Below, in pieces: positions 10,400-21,523 of a stretch of 64,000 bases of DNA (positions within the stretch are counted from its first letter, which is position 1; the number at the start of each line of letters is the position of its first letter). Where the stretch lies: the NCBI GenBank assembly GCA_020310875.1, contig CM035416.1, forward strand, positions 79,803,278 through 79,867,277. The letters are read 5' to 3'. The translations under genes were made by a program, and so were the position numbers. Below the pieces are notes generated by a model, which was given only the letters and a program-made list of their open reading frames with translations, made no database searches and was not told the DNA's origin. This DNA is from Ceratopteris richardii (lineage: Eukaryota; Streptophyta; Polypodiopsida; Polypodiales; Pteridaceae).

Positions 10400-12250
10400 T
10401 CAAAGCAACTATCCATCACAATGGTCTAGATCATTGTCATCCTTTTCTTCTTCTATGACATCATTAGAGTCACACTCTTCTAGCAAGGTTTCACACATAA
10501 CAAAGAGTTATCATAATCCTCATAATCACAATGAGGCGTCCACTGAATTTCATTGACAACAATATCCATGGTGGCTAAGATTTTTGCCTAACCATGAGGC
10601 TCAAATTCCTCATCTAGAAATATCATCGGTGTGTAGGTTGGGTCTCTAACCGGTCTGGCTCCTTGAGAAGTTCCTTCTTCTCTTGCTTTTAGGTGTATTT
10701 CCTCTTCCTTTGCGAGCTTGCACATCCACAGGTGAGTATCTTCATGCATCCAAGATGGATCATACAAACTTACAAAATGCATAACAATTGAATCTTCTTG
10801 CGCTTTGTGGATAGGATTTCAAGATAGGATTCCATTGTAGGGGTGGTACATCTCTGAAGGTATAATCCTTCAGATTGACCTTGGTTGTAAGCCCTAAGTG
10901 TTGCAAGTACAAGGAGTTGGTTCCCCAATATTGTACTATTTGCAATTGTCATAGGAAGGGTTTTCCTAGGATCATTTCATAGATAGTATTTTTGCCAAAG
11001 TCACATATAGCAATAGTGTGTTCAAAATCTACACCACAAGTGGTTAGAGTCATCCCTTCTAGAAATCCTTGAGGTCTTTCAACATGGCCGTCAAGCATTT
11101 GAAGCCTCAGTCTAGTTGGTCTTAATGTAGGTTTGCCCCATTGCTTCCACAAGGAGGTGTGTCACAATTGCTTCTAAGACAGCTTTGGTTGTGAAACCTT
11201 GGTAGGTGATTGGAAGATAAGTATTATGTTCTTCACCTTCACTCATGTCTCCTATTTTGTCTAGAGGTATCTCTAGTACTTTCAGCTTAGAGCCAACTTT
11301 TGACATATTGGAACCAAGTTCTGGAACTTGATTCACCACATGTTTCCACAACTAAGGTTTTACTTTGAGCATCTCTTCGAAGGTGAGATGACTCTACACC
11401 TTAAGTGTTCTTCATGACCTCAGTGTTTCTTGGAACCACTGAGTCTTCATGTCTTGTTAATATTGTGGGAGCTTTGATCTGAAGAGATTCAGATTCCCAT
11501 GGGCCTGTGAATTGCGACAACTCTTGCAAAGAATTAAATTCAAAATCTAATCTTTCCTTGGTCTCTGTAAATAGATGGAATGACTTGGGGAAATTGATCA
11601 TGAAGATCGTCAATTTCAAGAATAGGATGGGGATTACCCTTCTCCTTGGTTCATTTTTTTTTCTTATATTTCCCACAAGAACTCTTGAGAGTACTGTTCA
11701 ATTGAAAGAGGTGTTCCTACATCCGTGGAATTAGGAACATAAACTTTTCTTGGTAAGGAGATTTCTCCTTCAACAACTGGTTGAGCATGTGGAGGTAAAG
11801 AAACTTGTGGCTTGTTTACCAACTTCTCTAGTCTTTCTAGTAATCCCTAGAAATGCAAACCCAGTTTGACATAATACTCTTGTCCAGGTTTGTAGCTGTT
11901 GGCCCTTCTTGAGGTTGAGCCTAGTAGGCCTTGAACATCATGTCAAAGCCTAATGGGTTGGATCTGTGAGAACAGGCCCTAGTTGTGGTCTATTCACAAT
12001 GAGTGGTGGGGTGGGATGAAGTGGAGTGGATGTATTTTCAACATGCGAGGGGTTTTGAGATGCAATGTCTACAATTTTTATTTTTGAATCTCTTAGGCTT
12101 TCTTCTAGTTCAGATAAATTTCTAGCCCACTTACAATTGGCCTTCTCCCTGGTATCCTTCCAGGTTATGGAAAACCAAAAGACTAGCATACTATTACCTG
12201 TGCTAGTGTGCTTCTGGATTGTAGGTTGTAAAATTATCTGTTTCCATATG
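10400..12250 (-). pseudogene. Decayed gypsy gag/protease fragment, relative of the 17-kb element
   Basis: Scattered frames match the post-gag and protease part of the 2648-codon ORF at 27729-35675. Examples are PSWMHEDTHLWMCKLAKEEE, GNQLLVLATL near TILGN, MSEGEEHNTYLPITYQGFTTKAVL and an ELEESLRDSKIK coiled segment. The protease catalytic DSGA is missing: the frame jumps straight after KAVL. RT and integrase are absent. Similarity is clear throughout, but the copy is far more diverged than a recent duplicate would be. It belongs to the same lineage and is non-functional. Confidence 0.8.
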
Positions 12251-13470
12251 TTTAAGTTTGCAACTCTCTATGTAAAAAGGCATTAGTGTGATACCCTTTC
12301 TACTGAAGAACAACCGGCCCTTCTAGGTATCATATTGCTAAGGTTGTGCAACAATTGTTGAAGAAGTCAACAACATGGCTCAAGTGTTGTTATCATATTT
12401 TCCACTCTGATCTTGTATTTGAAATTAGATCATACTACAAGGGAACTCCATCTATATAATCAGGTGTTGATAATGTCTTCCCCTCATTAATTATCCTTAA
12501 GCAGTAGGCTATCCCTCAATGACAGCACAACATGGATCCTTTTTGTAATATTTCATTTCTAACTCCGAGGATTTAGTATGTCAGGGGCACTTGAGCTTCC
12601 TCTTTATCAAAAATCACTAGCCTCTTAGGTCGAGTACAAAAGAACTCCACAGAATAGCATCAATGCCATATAATTGCAACCAGAGTTGTAGAATGCTCTA
12701 GAATTCATGTATATAACTATATCTACCTTGAGTGCACACTTCCTTATATAGCCCTTGGATTGGATGGAGGAGCTAGATGCTTAGGTAGCTCTTGTCTAGA
12801 GCTACCTTGGCTAGGAGATGGGTGATGGCATAGAGTAGGTGGTTACACTAGCACTGCCAATGGAGGGGTCCTTGGCAATTCCACTACTCAAGCTACCCAT
12901 GCAATTACACATTTTGTTCATGTGTGGTGGTCCAAGTTTGAAGCAATTTGATTGTCCAATGGCATCCATACAAAAGTGGTCATGGTCCAAATCTATAGAT
13001 TGATGGTCTAACTGGTAGTTGCCCAAAAGTGGTAATGAGTTAGATGCTTCCATTAGTCTCCTTTGACATGCCATGGACCTATTTACTTGGCTACCCTTTG
13101 TCTTTTCTTTCATTTCTAACTTAGTCTAAGCACTTCAGTTTTTTAAAAGCCCCTACATGTTGCCCACCATTAATGTTAGTTCTGTCATGGGGAGGAAAGC
13201 GTTGTGAATTCCTTGCTCATTTCCTCTTTTTCTAGGATACATACAAGGTTGGGAAATAGAATATACATAAAATACAACAAAGATAAGTAAAAGGAACTAT
13301 TCCAAGAGAATATGTACAAATCACCAATTTATGTACAAGTGCAATGCATACTAAAAACACTGAACGATGCAAGAGAAAATACCTAATCTTTAGTATGATC
13401 CTTTCTAAGGAGCCTACCATTGGGTGGTGGATTAGGATTTTCCTCCTTAGGCTCATGTGTAATAGAGTCC
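12251..13470. other. Unassigned sequence between gypsy remnants
   Basis: A minus-strand frame of 100 codons at 12811-13113 is present but resembles nothing I recognise. The stretch may be further decayed gypsy sequence, as both flanks are. Confidence 0.35.
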
Positions 13471-13479
13471 AAATATGTG

Positions 13480-15000
13480 TAAACTTGGACTTACATAAGC
13501 CACTCTAGTTTCTAAGTTTTTGTTTTTGTCACATGACTCTATTAGATCTCTCTTGATCTTTGTAAGGCACTGCTCTAAGCTTTTGATCCTCTCCTTGATG
13601 GTATTGAAATTTTCTCCTTGTTCTTTTAATTTAGAAATTTTGCACTAATAATCAGAAGCAACAAACAAACAATGTAAAAATGCAAATGAAATAATCTTCA
13701 TGTACTACCTCAAGGATTTTCAATCTTCATTTATTCTATTCACACCCCACTATTGCAATCATCTTGATACTACAAAGGTGTGAATTTCTACAAGGTAGAG
13801 GACCTAGTGGCCGGGTACCACACTTGAACTTCTCCTCTAAAGGAAGGAACTAAAAATTTTCTCTAGATGTGGAGGAGCCAACTATAGATGTGGATCCGAT
13901 GATCCATGATATTCTATCTAGAGTGCATTAGGGATCACTCTCTAAAGGGGGTTGTCACAAAAGGACTTGGAGGGGGTACATGAGAAGGCAAGGTGGTAGC
14001 TATTATAAGGTGATTGGTGTCAGTAAAGGAGTAGAGGTGGTAGGTATTGGAAAGGGAGAAGATGTGGTAGGTGCAAAGATTGATGGAGTGGGATGAGGAT
14101 GAATGTCATGGTTTTGAAAGATGGAAATAGCCTATAGGAGAGTGAAACATGGTGTGGGGATGAATGTTATGATAGAAAGAGTGGGATTAGCTGGGATTCG
14201 AGTGTGGCAACGAGAAGAGAGGGAGGGATGGTAGGTGAAGCCGTAGGATGAGGGGATGAAGGATGAGAATGGTGGGGAGTAGAGAGGTAGTAGGAAGCAG
14301 TAGGATGGTGATCAATTGATGATAACCTAGTGGAATAGGACTATCAAGGAGGAGATGGTGGATTGAGGGTAATTGAAGGAGAAGGAGCTATGATTGGCTA
14401 TCATGATGATGATCCCTTGCTCTTTTTTACTACTTCATATCCTTGATCTTCCTCAAAAAGAATGGCCAAGGATGATGAAGAATCCTTCATGACATGAGCA
14501 TGGGCTCCTCTTTCATGAAGTGAATTCCTGTGGTAGTGATGGAGGCAGAGAACATGGAGCATGCATTGGGGGCTAACACCACTACAACCACTTTATCCAG
14601 ATCATCATGGGTGCACCATATAGGTTGAAGTTTTATGTATGTTTAATGTTTTGCTACCTAGATATTTGCCTATGCTATGCTAGAGAGGTTTGTAGTCATC
14701 TATGATATGCTTATGGTAGACCTTGCACAAAGTAGTATAGAGGCTTGCATACTTGATATATTTATGAGGCAAGCAACTTGGTGGTGATCTTTTATGTGGG
14801 TAAAGAGGGAAGTCTGATATCAATATCACAAGATTTTCGTTGATTCCTTGTGGAATTCCCTCTATGTGTGGCATGGGTGAGGCTGTGAGCTTTGTAAGAT
14901 CCCGTATGATGTAGTTCTTGTGCTAAGAATGGAGAAGACAAAGACTCTAGAAAGTTCATGTCTATTTGAAAGCTAGTCTCATCTTGCACATGATTAGTAC
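13480..15000 (-). pseudogene. Possible decayed copy of the proline-rich coiled-coil ORF
   Basis: In sense the stretch passes from a weakly matching N-terminal part (near 14990-14680) through a Pro/Ser/Thr-rich part (about 14450-13950). It ends in a heptad-like coiled coil near 13640-13500 containing IKERIKSLEQCLTKIKRDL and LETRVAYVSP. This is the same order as the 1495-codon ORF at 21481-25968. Many stops are present. Homology is judged from layout and short matches only, and composition bias could mislead. Confidence 0.35.
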
Positions 15001-15429
15001 TTCTTGCCTATGATATGTCATTTTCTTCATTCTTTCTTGTGAGTGGGTGACTCTTAGTAGACCTTTCAATCGTCTCTCCTCTAAGTTGGAAGACATAGCA
15101 AAATATGGCTCGTGAGTCTCCTCATAGAGGGAGTCACTAGAATCACCGATAGGGGAGCTACATGATTGGTTGAGATCACTTCATGATTGTATGAGATCAC
15201 TATATGTTTTATGCTCTACATAACCTTTGGTGCTCCTTTTGGTTCCCTTCTTGTTCATGTTGATGTTCTTCACTATGAGCAATAATAATAACCTAGTTCT
15301 CTAACTGTGGGGGCAAGAGTCCTATTGAAGGTGTCCAATCATACTTTAATCATCTCCAAGATTTTGTTCAACATTTGGAAGGTTGGATCAAGTGTGTACT
15401 AAAGGACAATATGGCCAAAAAAACTATGG

Positions 15430-18400
15430 AAGAAAAAATGAAGTAACCTCTTTCAAGTGAAACTAGTGTTGAAAGTTATCCTATGGTAGAGTTTTAGTCA
15501 AAGTATATGCAACATTATCTCATGTATGAACCTTCCTAAGAATAATGCACTTGGTGGCTAAGAAGTCTCTAATGAAGTGATACCTCACTCAATTTGCTTG
15601 GTTTTTGCATGATACACCAAATTCTTAGCCAAATCAATGGAAATATGACTATCATGAGCAAACAAGGTACATGTTGAGGTAGAACCAAATCACAGACGAG
15701 AGGAGAAACTTGAAAGCCACAATGCTTTTGTACATGTCTCACTAGCTGCAACATACTATGCCTCTATAGTGGAAACATCTTCACATTGTTGACAATGAGA
15801 TCTCCAAGAGATAACACCTCTAGCAAAATGAAACATGTACCCTCATGCAAACTTTCAATTTTCTACAGAACTAGCACAATTAGAATCTGTGTAACCAATA
15901 ATGGATGCCTCTTCTCTACCCAAGCATAGACACTTGTCCTTAGTGCCACTTAGATATCTCAAAATCATCTTGACCACTTCCCAATGCTTCTTGCCAATAT
16001 TAGACATATATCTCCTCACAACTCCAACTGCAAATGCAATGTATACTCTCATAGCTATGATAGCATACATGAGAATACCAACAACATATTGATAAGGAGT
16101 TTTAGCTAGAAATTCCTTTTCCTCATATCATTTGGGGCAATCATCGTTATTGAACTTCACATATGTAGGTAAAGGTGTATTCAATGCCTTTTTAGCCTAC
16201 ATATTGAATCTATGAAGTACTTTGGATATATACTCACTTTGAGACAAGTATATGCATCTTTTACTCCTATCACAAGTAATGTGCATGCCAAGAATATGTT
16301 TAACATCCCCCAAGTCCTTCACATCAAATTTCTCACTCAAATTCTTCTTAAGAAATGACAAGTCATCAGAGGATTTCCCCAAAATCAACATATCATTGAT
16401 ATAAAGTATCATGCATACATCATGTTTCCATCTAAGCATCTCTTAATGTAGAGACAATGATCCTCATTGCTTCATAGTCTAGGGGATTGTTTAAGTCCAT
16501 ATAAATCTTCTTCAACTTACAAACTAGACTCTCTTTGATAGGAACTACATAACCATCTGGTTGTTCCATGTAGATATCATCTATAAGAGCCTTTTCAAAT
16601 CCATTTGGAACAACTCTAAGTACATTGCAATGAAACCAAGCAACATGCATAATGTATTGCTCTTGACTACTCAATAGAAGATTTCCTCAAAATCAAACCA
16701 TTTTGTTGCCAAAAATCCTTTGCAACATGTCATGCTTGCATGCTAACTAGAGAACTAGTATCCTCAAACACCACTCTTCTCACTTCAAACTCCTTAATGG
16801 GTTGTTTATGCATCTTAGATTCATGGAAAATAACATCACCACATTTGATCACTCATTGTGTTTTGAGATCCCATAAGCGATATCCAAATTCACTATCTCG
16901 ACCATATCCAAGAAAAATGCATTTGTTTGACCTTTAGTCTGATTTCCATCAACAATTCTTGGGTATATGAACATATGCTTCACACTAATATGGTGGCTAA
17001 CCTATCCATAACTTTTGTGCCACTTCAAGGCCGTTGGCAATACTAGGTGAAAGATTAAACACACGAACTCCATCCAGCAGTGCTTCTACTCAAAACCCTT
17101 GGGAAAGTTTTGCATAATACAACATAGAAACTACTCTATTCTAAATAGTTTTATTCATCCTTCTAGCGACGCCATTATATATTGGGGTATAAGGAGCTAC
17201 AAACACTTTAACAATTCCTCTAGATTGACAAAAAAGGATAAATTCATGTGAGGGATACTGACCTCCATTATCTGAATGTAAAGCCTTGAACTTAGTTCCT
17301 TTTTTAGTCTCAAGTAAAGCAAGCCATTTTTTGAAAGTAGGTAATACTTCATCCTTCCGTTTGATAGAATATACCCAGACTTTTCAAGTAGAATAATTTA
17401 TGAAAGTGACAAAGTAAAGAGAACCACCTGATGACCTTGTGGACATAGGACCACACACATCTATATTAACAACATCTAAAGGCTAAACTAAAGAGTCAGT
17501 GTGCATTTTATGCACATTCCTAGTTTGCTTTCCATATTGGAAACGCTCACAAAATGAAAAATCAAAGAAAGACAACACAAGTAAGTAGCCAAAACAAGAA
17601 AGATTTTCCATTCCACTATAAGATATGTGGTCCAAATGGCCATGCCATATACAAGCCATATGATGTTTAATGATAGCTAACAAGTGTTGTTATTGTGATA
17701 CAAATGAAGGATAAATTGAGCCAACTTTGCTTTCTTTTGCAATAACCATATTGCACTTTGATGTGCAAGAGGACTAAGCATAGGAAACCACTTTGTAATG
17801 CCATCAAGTTGACCAATTGACATGAAATTGTGTGATAACTGAGGCACATGGAGTACATGATACATATTAAATTGTGAATCATCTATGATCTGCACAACCA
17901 CATCTCCAATCCCAACAACATCACACTACTAGTAAGAATCACCAAGTCTCAAGTACCAAGAGATTTTGCTGCATATGGAGAACTAAAATCTATGTGGTGT
18001 CACATGGAAAGAAGCACCAAAATCTAGCAGCCACATGTGGGAAATACAATAAGCCATGGGAGCCTCACTAGGCACAATACTCTCAAGTGTCAACACATCA
18101 ACATCATAAAAGATAGCATTAATTTCTTCTATCTTCACAGTTGAAGCGGATGCTACAGATAACTATTTAACATGCCCATCAACATGATGTCCTTTACCTT
18201 TAATATTATTTAAGGCATAATATTATTTCTTCATATGTCCTTTGTTATGACAATAATGGCACTTGATATCCTGCTCCTCGATTTACTTGTACTTGTATTC
18301 CATTGAGCATTCTTATCCTTGTTCTTGCTCTTGCCAGATTGTTGATTCTTTCCTCTCCTCTCTAAGTTCCAACCATAGGCTTTATGGATCTCTTCACCCA

Positions 18401-19000
18401 AGAGTGCTCCACATATGTTATCCTAGTCTAGTTTACCACGAGGTTTACTATTGTTAATAGTTGTGCAAAAAATATCCCACGATGATGATAAGGTGCATAA
18501 TTCATTTCATTATCCATCTCCATTTTTTGAGCCTGTAATTGAGAAAATTTAGCATCAAAATCATTTAGATGAGTAGCAACACTCTTCGTGTCCTTCATGC
18601 AAAGGTAATATAAGTTTCTCATCATATAAACTTTATTTGATGGTGTTTCTTTTTCATAAGTATTTCAAAACATTTTTTAGCTCCTCTACACTTTCACAAT
18701 CCATTAATAAAAGTGAGCATTATCTACTAGGTGCACTCAAATGGTAGACCTATCTATTTCATCCAACTCATCCCAATCATCATCATCCATATCAGCATGC
18801 TTCTTTGAGATTCCATTTACTGGCTTCCATTGCCTCCTTTGAATCTACACATCTTTAATATGATTCTTCCATATTGCAAAGTTTGTGCCATCAAATTTCA
18901 AGAACTCAAAATGTTCTTTGCCATGCAAGTTATAACTCCTCTTGGGAACAATGGCACTAGACCCTTATCCACCAGGTGTGCTTAAGACCTTTGGTGTCAT
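15430..19000 (-). pseudogene. copia 2 gag-pol pseudogene
   Basis: Same family as copia 3 at 43358-46395, in opposite orientation. From the ATG at 19000 it has a gag N-terminus (KFDGTNFAIWKNHIKDV) and a central gag with LNDFDAKFSQLQ near 18560. Pre-integrase WHGHLDHISYSGMENL follows near 17650. RT has MLILGKSSDDLSFLKKNLSEKFD and KDLGDVKHILGMHITCDRSK near 16350. RNase H ends in a DNVAYTLTKTLP block near 15460. The RT catalytic motif reads YIND in place of YVDD. Stops and frameshifts occur throughout. Its gag middle is present, whereas copia 3 has lost it. Confidence 0.82.
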
Positions 19001-19745
19001 GATGATAGAGAATTGACAAGAATGATAATGGAGCTATAATTCTCCAAATACCAATAATTCTTAAAAAGGTGACCAAGTGTCAAATTTTGGGAGAATTTCA
19101 GTAGAGTCTCCCCCAAAAAATGGATCAATGAACAAGAATGACCAACCAAGGTGATTATGTGAGAATGCATGTGCTCACATCAATAAGTGCCTCAAGAAGT
19201 AAACTCTTTTAGATATAGTCAATGCTCCACCCGCACGTGACCACAAATGATCCATGGTACTCCAAGTTTTACGACCCCCATTATGAGGAGTAGCCATTAT
19301 GAGAGTCCGGACATTTGTGATGAGGTCTATATGAGACCAGCAAAGGTACTAGATGATCTATGCGAGTCTAGTTAGTAGGCTAGGCAAGGTATATTCTTCT
19401 GTCACACTAGAATTCCAAAGGTATGATAGTTCGATAGTCAACCAATCCAGAATTAAGGTGACTCTTGTGGTCCTATAGTTCAGTGGTTCAGTTTGGTGGT
19501 TTACCCAGTCCAATAGTTAGGTAACATGTTCCAAATTACAGATGATCCCAATGGTTATGCCTAGATCATAGCATCAGGCAAGCCTAGTGATTATGCCTAA
19601 ATCATTGGATTAAGATCCTTAATTATTGTGGTGAAATCATGATTGTACACACTATAAAGCCCTTCATCTAGAGTCTGTCCAAAAATGCCACTAAAGCTCC
19701 ATAGTGGGAGCACACAGGTGGACAATATCATCATTGTATATACAT
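19001..19745 (-). other. copia 2 leader and junction with LINE copy 2
   Basis: The first 60-80 bp upstream of the copia 2 gag match the leader of copia 3 (shared CTCCATTATCATTCT before the ATG). Farther right no primer site or LTR end could be identified. The short direct repeat around 19555-19610 (ttatgcctagatca / ttatgcctaaatca) is the only other structure seen. Confidence 0.4.
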
Positions 19746-19749
19746 TACT

Positions 19750-20868
19750 ATTTGCAATTTGAGAATGTGAGTTCTCTATCTCTCTTTCTATGTATATTTT
19801 TTTTAGTGTGTTGGTGGTCATCAACAGGAGTATGTGGAACACAAAATGGAGTAGTAATTATGCGAGTCGTGCAAACATTGTGGATATGACCACGAGCCTT
19901 CATGGAAGGTAAACTCAATGGTACCCTGATGGAGGTTTTGCCACATAAGAACTGCTTTTTTATCTCGATGAGGGGATACCAAGGGGATTGGAACTTAAAA
20001 TACCATCTAAAACTCAACCACTCTAGAAAGCATCTCTTATTAAGTGTGACATGAAAGTCTACATTCTTCTTGAATCTTGGAATTTTATCAAGGTTATTAT
20101 CGTTGTGCCATCTAAGACCCTCAAGGTGAGGGCATTCATTCCCATTAAGGAGGCATGTCCTCGAGCACTCCCAAGCATTGAATCTGGTGTGCAACAAGCA
20201 CTATTCTTCATACTCCACTCTCCTAGCTGGGTCAATGTCCTCAAATGTGATCCATTGGCATGTTTCTTGATTATAGAGGTGTTTCCATAAATGGAAACCT
20301 TTGTTCCAAGGCTTCTTAGCATTTTGGAGGTTCCAAGACTTAACACCTTTGATGCTCTTGATCGGGAATCAGATTGAATCATTTTGTCTAATAGCGGTTG
20401 CCCATTTCCAATCTTCATTGATCTTGACAAACTGTTTCACCTTGTTCCAACTATTCCACAGAGAGAAAACTAAGCTCAAGCCTCTAAGATTCACTGGATA
20501 GGGGTAGAACAAAAGAGTGAGAAGATCAAGATCCTTCCATCTTGCAAGGCCCACAAGCCTAAGAGTGCTATTGCTTCTAAAAAGCAGTCTAGCCCAAAAG
20601 GCATCTCTATTGCTCCAATCTTTGATTAACTAATTGGTCGCCAATTGATTGGACATTCTTTCAATTTCTAGAATGCCCAAATCACCTTGATCTTTTTGGC
20701 TTATGCAAGTAGCCCATTTAATTTTTGGGACACACCTTTTATTGGGGTCAATTGTCTAGAGGAAGTTTTTGCAAATTATTTCCAATTCAACAGCCTCTTG
20801 GTCCTTCAGCCTCTAGAAAGAGAGAAAGTAAATAATTGAAGAAAGAATGAATGTGTTAACCACCATAG
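19750..20868 (-). pseudogene. LINE copy 2, 3' part of ORF2 (after the RT core)
   Basis: Minus-strand frames carry the post-RT region of plant LINE ORF2: PKIKWATCISQKDQGDLGI, followed by tryptophan-rich stretches such as FRWYFKFQSPWYPLIEIKK. The break at 20868 falls exactly at the target site of the gypsy element. The matching 5' part of the same LINE resumes at 38221. Internal stops make it non-functional. Confidence 0.75.
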
Positions 20869-20873
20869 CTCGC
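20869..20873. repeat. Target-site duplication, left copy (CTCGC)
   Basis: Five bases, CTCGC, directly before the left LTR. They are repeated exactly after the right LTR at 38216-38220. Five-base duplications are the rule for Ty3/gypsy integration. Confidence 0.95.
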
Positions 20874-21523
20874 TGTTGCTCTAGCACAATGGTGAGAACC
20901 ACGTTAAGAAGCTTCACCTCCTTAATGTCAATCCGAGGGAGAGGTAGGAGTGATATGAAGATCGTGAATGTGAAATGATGTGAGAGTGAAGGTGAGAAGC
21001 ACAAAGATGCACACACACATACACACACACAATGAAGAGACAAGCAAGACACAATGGAAGGTGGGAAATTAGTTCTATTACTCAAGAATACTCTTACAAG
21101 CTCAAATTAGCTCTACGCTCACACTAACCAAAATGAACCAACCTCAAAAATGAGCTCTCTAGCTCTTTTTATAGTTTCTAGACTAGTTTTGACCGGTTTC
21201 ACATCTAGTGGCCGGCCTAGTTAAAAAATAGGTCCTAGAGGCTATTTGGAAGGGTAAACGATGTCTAAAAATAACGAAAATTGGTACGAGTATTCTACCT
21301 AAGCTCCTCAAGCTCGAGGACTCCTCGGCTTGCACAAAATGGAGCTATGGATTACAAAAATGGGGTTTTGTCTATATTACATATGTTACAAGAGTGATGA
21401 AAATCACTGTTGGATATTTGAAGAGGTAATAAAAACATAATTGTTTGAAAAAATGATCCGTCTGGCTCCCTGCTCTGTCTTCACATGCTTCCGTGGCGTC
21501 TGTGCCTCTGACTGCTTCCAACA
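20874..21523 (-). repeat. 3' LTR (left) of the 17-kb gypsy element
   Basis: 650 bp, reading TGTTGCTCTAGC at its left end and GACTGCTTCCAACA at its right end on the plus strand. It aligns base for base with 37566-38215 at a constant offset of 16,692. It holds a CTATAAAAAG TATA box in sense (21165-21174) and a short CA repeat. The last 43 bp also code for the C-terminus of the 1495-codon ORF. Confidence 0.97.
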
